In this document: positions 58,302 to 64,000 of the stretch, one piece after another | Layout: every line of letters starts with the position of its first letter | How positions within the stretch are numbered: position 1 is the stretch's first letter | Assembly (NCBI GenBank): GCA_936432065.2 | Contig: OW386286.2 | Coordinates: 82,649,652 to 82,713,651, forward strand | Length of the DNA: 64,000 nucleotides | Source: Rutpela maculata | Taxonomy: Eukaryota; Arthropoda; Insecta; Coleoptera; Cerambycidae | Reading direction: 5' to 3' | Position numbers and translations under genes: made by a program | The notes under the pieces: generated by a model | Database searches by the model: none | Seen by the model: only the letters and a program-made list of their open reading frames with translations | Told to the model about the DNA's origin: nothing

Positions 58302-58869
58302 CATTTTCAGGCAAAATATTTTCCCCTAGCAATTCACCAGAACCATCCCCAACAACCATTGCCTGTTCTTCACCATCAGCCAACTGAATAACTTCAAGCA
58401 CAACATACTGCTGACCATCAGAACCTTCCACAGCCATCATATCAATCTCTTCTTCTTCATCTGATCCGATTCCTGGCATAACCTCTACCTGTTGCCCGTC
58501 TATCATTTGAATCTTTTTTTGCCTGCCTAATTTCAATTCCAACTGCTTTCTTTGGATTGTAGGATCGGGATCGTGAGCAGCCATGTGTCGGATGAGGTTA
58601 CCCTTGTGCCTGAAGGCACGAGCACATTCTGGACATTCATGCGTTTTTTCTCTAGGTGCCGGCGGGATATATTCAGGATTATGGTAGAGGTTCTGATGTC
58701 GTTTCAAAAGTTGTTTCTGACGGAACGATTGATCACAATGGTCACACTGGTATGGCTTTTGGTCAGTGTGAATTAACATATGGGATTCTAGGTGGCGAGC
58801 TGATATTGAGGCGTAGGGGCAGAGGTCGCATTTATAACACTTCTCCCCTTCATGTGATTTATTGTGAAG
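58302..58869 (-). CDS. CTCF: CTCF exon with the last three zinc fingers
   Basis: CTCF binds DNA through an array of about eleven C2H2 zinc fingers and organises insulators and chromatin loops in the nucleus. This 189-codon exon follows acceptor TTTGTTTCATTTTCAG and ends at donor GTGAGT (58301) in phase 1. It starts with the last His of one finger (LHNKSH), then finger C14-C17-H30-H34, finger C42-C45-H58-H63 with the sequence FRQKQLL, and finger C79-C82-H95-H99 (FRHKGNLIRHM). These correspond to fingers 9-11; FRQKQLL and the following NPEYIPPAP linker match the vertebrate CTCF finger 10 and linker strongly. A basic stretch and an acidic region (GSDEEEEIDMM) follow. Upstream exons with the other fingers are not in the window, so the intron on this side exceeds 5.1 kb. 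A different poly-zinc-finger protein is possible but unlikely. Confidence 0.88.
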
Positions 58870-59567
58870 CTGAAAATGAAACAAACCTTCAATTGTCTTC
58901 CATGGGAATTTATTTTAAATTGATGAGTTATTATTTCCAATGAAAAGCGAGATCATATTTTATGGAATTATACAAATAAATGACTGCTGCAAACTGAATT
59001 ATTATTTTTTTATTAACAAGTTTCTCGTTTACAATAAAATTGCTTAATGAAATGATAATTATCAAAAACATAAAACATAACAGTGGTTTTGCTACCTTAT
59101 TAATTCGGGAATTGTCATACATACTGATTAATATCTGGAAAATGATAAAGCTTATCTTTAACATCGGAAAGTATTTGCATATATTGCAGATGGCAAAAAT
59201 GTTATGTTTAGTTTAAACCTAGTATACCCAAGACATTTAAAAACATTTCAAAATTAATAACAAAAACGCTGATTCTAGTAAATGTTTTACAGTTTTAGCA
59301 TAGTAACTGGATATTACCACAGATCTTAGTTGCACTACAGATGGTATTTTGTGATGGTAATATTTTGTGATGGTAATTTTTTGCTTGTCTTATCCATGAT
59401 AAGATAGAATTATGAATTTCATTTTAAATCAGAGCTTGTTCACGGTGGTGCATGGAAATTCCATGGTTGGCTGACATTTTTTCACAAGTTTATTTAAAAA
59501 AGGCTACTTCCGGTCCATTAAAAAATACAATCACACAACAAAATTGCATTTAATAGTCATTCATATA
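58870..59567. other. CTCF upstream intron, proximal part
   Basis: No exon or repeat is recognised in this AT-rich intron sequence. Confidence 0.5.
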
Positions 59568-59807
59568 CAGGGTTATTCATTATATTTAGGCCACCCTTTA
59601 TTATCGTTATTATTGGAGATAGAAAAAAAAGTTTCGGACGAAAGTTGTAGGGCTGTAGCCGAACCCATTTAATAAGTTAATGGAAGCACAGTGGTGTGCA
59701 GAAGAAGCAATAATATATTTTTTAATGGAATGCCCCGTGTATTGTTGAATTTTTGAATTATCCTTTTTTTCCGATTTCAAAAATATGACATATGATAGTC
59801 CTATCTC

Positions 59808-60199
59808 AGGGTGGCCACTTTTTCTCCACAACAAATTTCTCCGACTTTTCCCGGTTTTCCAGACGATGTTTTAGTTTTTTCTCTGACTATTGTCATTCCA
59901 TTTTGTCGTATGTTATTTTCTTTACAGCTACTCGTTAAGTGAACGCGATTAGTTGTAGGATTTATCCCACTGACTTCAGCAGTTTTAAATGAAAATCAGT
60001 CTTTTTACCCATATTTTAAAAGTACATATGAATAGAAAAGGTACATATTATCAAAAAGAACAAACAAATCAATAAAATATTAAGCACTTTCACAAAAATC
60101 CCTGACTTTCACCAAAATTCCCTAACATTTATCTGACTTTTGCCTGACCTATTAAATTCCCTGACTTTTCCCGGTTTTCCAGAAAGTGGCCATCCCCGT
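59808..60199. mobile_element. Nested MITE 1 (CAGGGTGGCCAC ends, 3-bp duplication)
   Basis: CAGGGTGGCCACTTTTT at the left faces AAAGTGGCCATCCCCGTG at the right, with TCT on both sides. The uninterrupted target is present in the opposite arm near 60440-60450. Subterminal CTTTTCCCGGTTTTCCAGA occurs in direct orientation near both ends (59848 and 60160). A 3-bp duplication with CA(C) ends could fit the CMC (CACTA/Chapaev) group; this is tentative. Confidence 0.7.
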
Positions 60200-60498
60200 G
60201 TCTTTAACCGTTTTCGAGTTATTGAACATTGAAAATCGTATTTAAGCTATTTATTATAGGAACGGAAGTTAACATTATTAAAGTAGTCTATGAAAATGAC
60301 CAGTATTCTGTTATTAAATCTGTCAGCGTTTCATATAATAACAGAATATTTGTCATTTTCATGGACTACTTTAATAATTGTAATTTCCCTTCGTATAATA
60401 AATAGCTTAAATAAGATCTTCAATGTTCAATAATTCGAAAATGGTTAAAGATAGGACTATCATGTCATATTTTTGAAATCAGAAAAACAAAGAACAAT

Positions 60499-60886
60499 TG
60501 AGGCGCTCACGCGTAAACCCCGATAAATCCACAAAAAGTCAATTTTGAGTTTGTAATAGTTTCATGTATGTTAGACTAAACTCTACAAGCCTATATAATC
60601 TTTGGTAACCAAAACGCGATAAATCCCATATAAATCTAATGTTAAAGTTGACCTGATAAATCCACAAAAAGTCAATTTTGAGTTTGTAATAGTTTCATGT
60701 ATGTTAGACTAAACTCTACAAGCCTATAAGTAATCTTTGGTAACCAAAACGCGATAAATCCCATATAAATCTAATGTTAAAGTTGACCGTTTCGAACAAA
60801 ACCAGATAAATCCAATATAGTTTTTTGTAATTTCCCACAACTTTGTGTGTGTGGATTTATCGGGGTTTGCACGCGAGCGCCTCAAT
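60499..60886. mobile_element. Nested MITE 2 (GAGGCGCTC ends, AATT duplication)
   Basis: GAGGCGCTCACGCGTAAACC then CCGATAAATCC at the left faces GGATTTATCGGGGTTTGCAC then GCGAGCGCCTC at the right. AATT flanks both sides; the uninterrupted target is visible in the opposite arm near 59752. Internally, a unit of 133 bp starting GATAAATCCACAAAAAGTC is present twice in tandem (60522-60654 and 60655-60788). Confidence 0.78.
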
Positions 60887-60941
60887 TCAAAAATTCAACA
60901 ATACATAGGGCTTTCCATTAAAAAATAAATTATTGCTTCTT

Positions 60942-61131
60942 ATACTGTCGTGAGCAAAATTAAATAGGACAAGTCTTATAATGTATTCTTGCTAAAATCT
61001 AGTTGTGTACATCTAACTTTAATTTTTGTGACATTGTCAGTTAGTTGTCATAATTCATTGGAAGTGTGCAAATAGAGAGATTTACATTAGAAAAAAATAG
61101 TTGTCCTATTTAATTTTGCTCATGACAGTAC
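60942..61131. mobile_element. Nested MITE 3 (mariner-type, TA flanked, about 190 bp)
   Basis: Inverted repeats of about 28 bp: CTGTCGTGAGCAAAATTAAA at the left and TTTAATTTTGCTCATGACAG at the right, flanked by TA. A second copy of the family, cut off before its right TIR, lies at 61979-62138. No coding sequence. Confidence 0.85.
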
Positions 61132-61282
61132 CCCTCAATTTCTGCATGCCACTGTGCTTCCATTGACTTATTAAAGTTACAGGCCTACAACTTTCGTTCC
61201 AACCTTTTTTTTCTATCTCCAATAATAACGATAATAAAGGGTGGCCTAAATATAATGAATAACTCTGTACCAAGGGTATAAG

Positions 61283-61678
61283 AGGGGCGAGCGTAGAGGC
61301 GACTTCAATGTGAATATCAGTCGATATTCCGTTGAAGCAACGTCGAGCGCGGTTAGTACTTGGATGGGTGACCCATCTTGGGAAATACAGCGTTTTCGTC
61401 CCACCTTCTAGCGGCTTGTATATCAGTGTATACGCGGAAGTTACGTAATTTCAGACGAGGATTACGTAGTGGATATACCATCCTTCGGAGGGGATGTAAA
61501 GCAGGCGGTCCCTTGTCTATTAAATGTTAGGCAAGTAAAAGATCCCTACTCTTCTTAAGGGAAGAGGTTCGGCAAAATTTCCAGGTTGGGGGTAGCTCGT
61601 CTCCTGGCATCGGTGATAGGCCTTGGTAGCGGAAATAGACCGACGTTAAATAGTTTAAAAAAAAAAAAAAAAAAAAAA
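61283..61678 (+). mobile_element. 5S rRNA-derived SINE, copy 4
   Basis: The 5S-like head, body and a 23-base A tail are as in copies 1-3; the 5S part lacks five bases after GGATGGGTGACC. Flanks GGTATAAG at 61275-61282 and 61679-61686 are the target duplication. It lies in the large CTCF intron on the antisense strand to the gene. The long pure A tail suggests this is the youngest of the four copies. Confidence 0.88.
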
Positions 61679-61978
61679 GGTATAAGGTAAGTGCACTTTT
61701 TTGGTAGAGAATACAGTTTGCAATCCGAGGCCCATGAATCATTAAACTAGAAAAAAACTTGAGAAAAACTAGTGGGAAAACTATAATTATTTGAACAAAA
61801 TTTCATATTTGCAAGTAGTAAAGGTAGCAATGCTTGGAATATCCATAGCAACCGTCAATAAAATAAATTTAGGAGGCGGCCTCTTTACAAATGACAACTA
61901 CTGTCAAGATAAATTAAATCATATTATTATAATTAATCCATTAATCAATGAGTGCTCAAAAGGGGGGTGTAGAGTACT

Positions 61979-62138
61979 GTCGTGAGCAAAATTAAATAGG
62001 ACAAGTCTTATAACGTATTTTTGCTAAAATCTAGTTGTGTACATCTAACTTTAATTTTTGTGACATTGTCAGTTAGTTGTCATAATTCATTGGAAGTGTG
62101 CAAATAGAGAGAGATTTACATTAGAAAAAAATAGTTGT
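61979..62138. mobile_element. Mariner-type MITE, second copy, truncated
   Basis: The same left TIR (CTGTCGTGAGCAAAATTAAA) and interior as 60942-61131, preceded by TA, but the sequence departs after AATAGTTGTC, before the right TIR is completed. It is a fragment that could no longer be mobilised. Confidence 0.8.
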
Positions 62139-62398
62139 CTTTTAGTATGTTTACCTATTAACTACTCCTAACAAAGTTCTGAAGTCAAAAAGTCTCGCAT
62201 ATTCCATGCATTCTACAATATATTCATTGACTGGACTAAATAGTTCCGAAATGAATAGAATGATTTTGAATAATAAAAATATTATTTTCTATAGTAGTTT
62301 TTTTTTTTTAATCGGCTTACTATTAATTATGAAACATTTAATTTAATACTTGTTATATAAAAGAGAAAATTCTCCCAAAGAACCCTTCACGGATTTTA
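62139..62398. other. Intron/intergenic DNA
   Basis: AT-rich; no feature recognised. Confidence 0.4.
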
Positions 62399-62960
62399 TG
62401 GAAAAGTAGTCCCGGTCAAATTTGCTGAATTTTTAAATGTTGTAGATTTCGACTTTATGATCAAAAGCTCTTGTGGATCCTATGTCTAGTTTCTGAGATA
62501 CAACTATAAATTCTTGTAAAATTCTGTATCTTCCCTAACTTTCAATTTATTGATGGGGTAATTAGAGATCAAAGGAGCAATTTCTAATTTTTTGGTCAGG
62601 AACATCATACTTTATGTAAAAATTGTTCTAGCCAATTTGACCGAATATTTTTTTCACTTGTTATTTTTATATAGAATTCCTGGGCGCCTTCACCAGCATT
62701 TTTCTAACATTAATTATTCTTCTACGCTATTTGTATTAAAACAATAAATCTATAAGAATGTATCACAATATAAAATGCATGAAAAAAATCATGAATTCGA
62801 AACTCTTTTAATCGTACCAGAGGTCACTCTTATACATTTCTTGAGTTGTATCTCGGAAAATAGACATACGATCGAGTTGGGCTATAAGAGATATTGATCA
62901 GAAAGCCTAAATCTACAATATATTAAACATTTAGCCAATTTTACCGGGACCACTTTTCCA
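62399..62960. mobile_element. 562-bp TIR element related to 7300-7690
   Basis: The ends TGGAAAAGTAGTCCCGGTC and ACCGGGACCACTTTTCCA are inverted, with TA on both sides (62397-62398 and 62961-62962). The interior shares long similarity with 7300-7690, including TTGTATCTCGGAAAATAGAC near 62846. Its left side carries the inverted form of that motif near 62480. Non-autonomous. Confidence 0.78.
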
Positions 62961-63239
62961 TAAGATTAGAGTGTGGGGTCCTTTATTTTATTTCCCTAAG
63001 TATGTTATGAAAAATGAGTATACTTACGAGGGAGGTATGACGAAAACTTTTTAATTGCAAATTTATTTTTCTAATTGTAAAAAAAGCTTACAAATACAAT
63101 CCTCAGGAAAATGTTTGAAATTTATAAATTATACTTTTTAATATTAAATGTGGAAATAAAAAAAGTTTTTACTTTGATGAATAATGAATCTCATTCTGGT
63201 ATTTCATTCAATTAAGTGTCTAGACACATTTACATTATT
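62961..63239. other. AT-rich DNA
   Basis: No feature recognised. Confidence 0.4.
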
Positions 63240-63660
63240 ATTATATATATATTACACATTACAAAAAGACAGATTAATACATCCACGAGTTGCTAAAAGC
63301 TGACGAAAATTTACAGAATTCTACTAATTTAGTGAAATGCCTGGGTCCGGATCTACGTCCTGCGTTGCCTGGTTATCATGTCTACATGGATTGCGATTAC
63401 ACCATGTCCTTGTATCAGAAAGGAAAAGCGAAATCTTTTCAAATTTTTTTAAACAGTTTTCGCATCACTTAATGATATCGAAGACATTGATGATGAAAAG
63501 TAAATGCTGTTTAAAAGGTTACGTCGCTAACGCATGGTGTTAAAAAACGTAGCGATGTTGATGCCGCATAATATCAAAGTTTTTAGAAATAGTACTCTCA
63601 GAAACAAGATAACGAGAGGTTTTTGAAGAAATAAAAGGTTTTGATTCCGACGACTGAATT
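63240..63660 (+). pseudogene. Decayed transposon-borne protein with CDYT motif
   Basis: Around 63330-63440 the frame reads LGPDLRPALPGYHVYMDCDY then TMSLYQKGKAKSFQIF. A shifted frame continues ASLNDIEDIDDEK, and later frames keep weak coding traces to about 63660. From memory, 'ALPG.HA.TGCDYT.SF.RKGK..PF.IL' followed by an acidic '.DDEK' is a recurring block in repeat-borne arthropod proteins. The G-C-D-Y core recalls the Asp-containing loop of FEN1/XPG-type (PIN-fold) nucleases, but this is motif-level only. Stops and frameshifts make it a relic. Confidence 0.5.
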
Positions 63661-64000
63661 TCAACAAATAATTTAAGTATTTTTAAAATATTTTTTGCCT
63701 TAAAATGGCTTAAAACCCCATCATGTAATTCAATGCTTCGTCAGTATTAGCTAGAAGAGTAGTTGTTTTGATTGGTTCTCTAATAATGAGTGTTTTAAAG
63801 TATTTACCTAACTAATATATTAGCGTGCCCAGATTAGGACAATATACACACAGTAGGTAATTTTATGATAAATAAAAAAAGCGTGTAAGTTGTGATTTGC
63901 TTAATATCTAAATAATATTCTCTAATCAAGAGACAAGCAAATAAATAGAAAAATAATTAATTATAGAAATGATATCAGTATATAAGTTTTGCAATTCGTA
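63661..64000. other. AT-rich DNA at window edge
   Basis: Nothing recognised. Upstream CTCF exons are expected somewhere beyond 64000. Confidence 0.4.

Larger units (their letters stand above)
59568..61267. mobile_element. 1.7-kb foldback element containing three nested insertions
   Basis: Termini CAGGGTTATTCATTATATTT and AAATATAATGAATAACTCTG, with TA at 59566-59567 and 61268-61269. The arms are near-perfect inverted copies around a centre at about 60330 (GTCTATGAAAATGAC facing GTCATTTTCATGGAC). Three gaps in the pairing are explained by separate insertions at about 59808-60199, 60499-60886 and 60942-61131. Without them the element would be about 0.7 kb of continuous palindrome. It sits in a CTCF intron. 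No protein is encoded. Confidence 0.88.

Noticed and set aside
1..64000. CRISPR arrays, phage or bacterial operons
   Set aside because: No regularly spaced repeats, no ribosome binding sites with long ORFs; the window is eukaryotic.
1..64000. Endogenous viral elements
   Set aside because: Besides LTR and non-LTR retrotransposon remnants no viral protein similarity was recognised.

Overview
This is an AT-rich, gene-poor stretch of an arthropod nuclear genome, almost certainly an insect; beetle or hemipteran is a guess I cannot settle. The evidence is spliced eukaryotic coding sequence, insect-type Tc1/mariner, Jockey-like and RNase H-bearing LINE remnants, solo LTRs, and very many short inverted-repeat elements with TA, 4-bp or 8-bp target duplications. 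Nothing bacterial, no CRISPR array and no recognisable viral insertion was seen.

Only one conserved host gene is recognised: the 3' end of the insulator gene CTCF on the minus strand. It has three coding exons (58869-58302, 55542-55403, 55320-55246) whose splice phases join exactly and end in a stop. The 5' exons lie beyond the right edge, so about 55-64 kb is largely CTCF intron, filled with a 1.7-kb foldback element (itself hit by three smaller elements), a 5S-derived SINE, a hAT MITE and mariner MITEs. A second likely gene is a 68-residue secreted Cys/Gly peptide at 46386-46180 (minus).

Layout: 0-1 kb small hairpins and a duplicated X-box-like motif; 1-6.6 kb a TA-flanked element and two copies of one LINE family; 8.7-10.2 kb a foldback; 12.8-13.6 kb a TIR-bounded Tc1 relic; 14.9-16.5 kb a long-TIR element with a decayed protein; 17.7-22.1 kb mariner relics and three 5S-SINE copies showing a rearrangement; 23.5-27.7 kb a 4.2-kb foldback carrying a Cys-rich ORF; 28.8 kb two tRNA-like sequences; 32.4-38.7 kb a large inverted duplication of a foldback with a tRNA-like centre, one arm carrying a solo LTR; 40.8-45.0 kb nested elements with a Jockey fragment inserted in a tRNA-like sequence; 45.4 kb a second solo LTR; 48.2-51.6 kb MITEs and a tRNA-like SINE head; 52.6-54.3 kb an RNase H LINE relic; 55-64 kb CTCF.

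The most notable themes are: (1) a 5S rRNA-derived SINE whose copies record a template-switch-like event; (2) long-TIR foldback elements with tRNA-like sequences at their centres; (3) three remnants of one uncharacterised repeat-borne protein superfamily, two of them inside long-TIR elements. All family assignments rest on motifs and memory; no searches were run.
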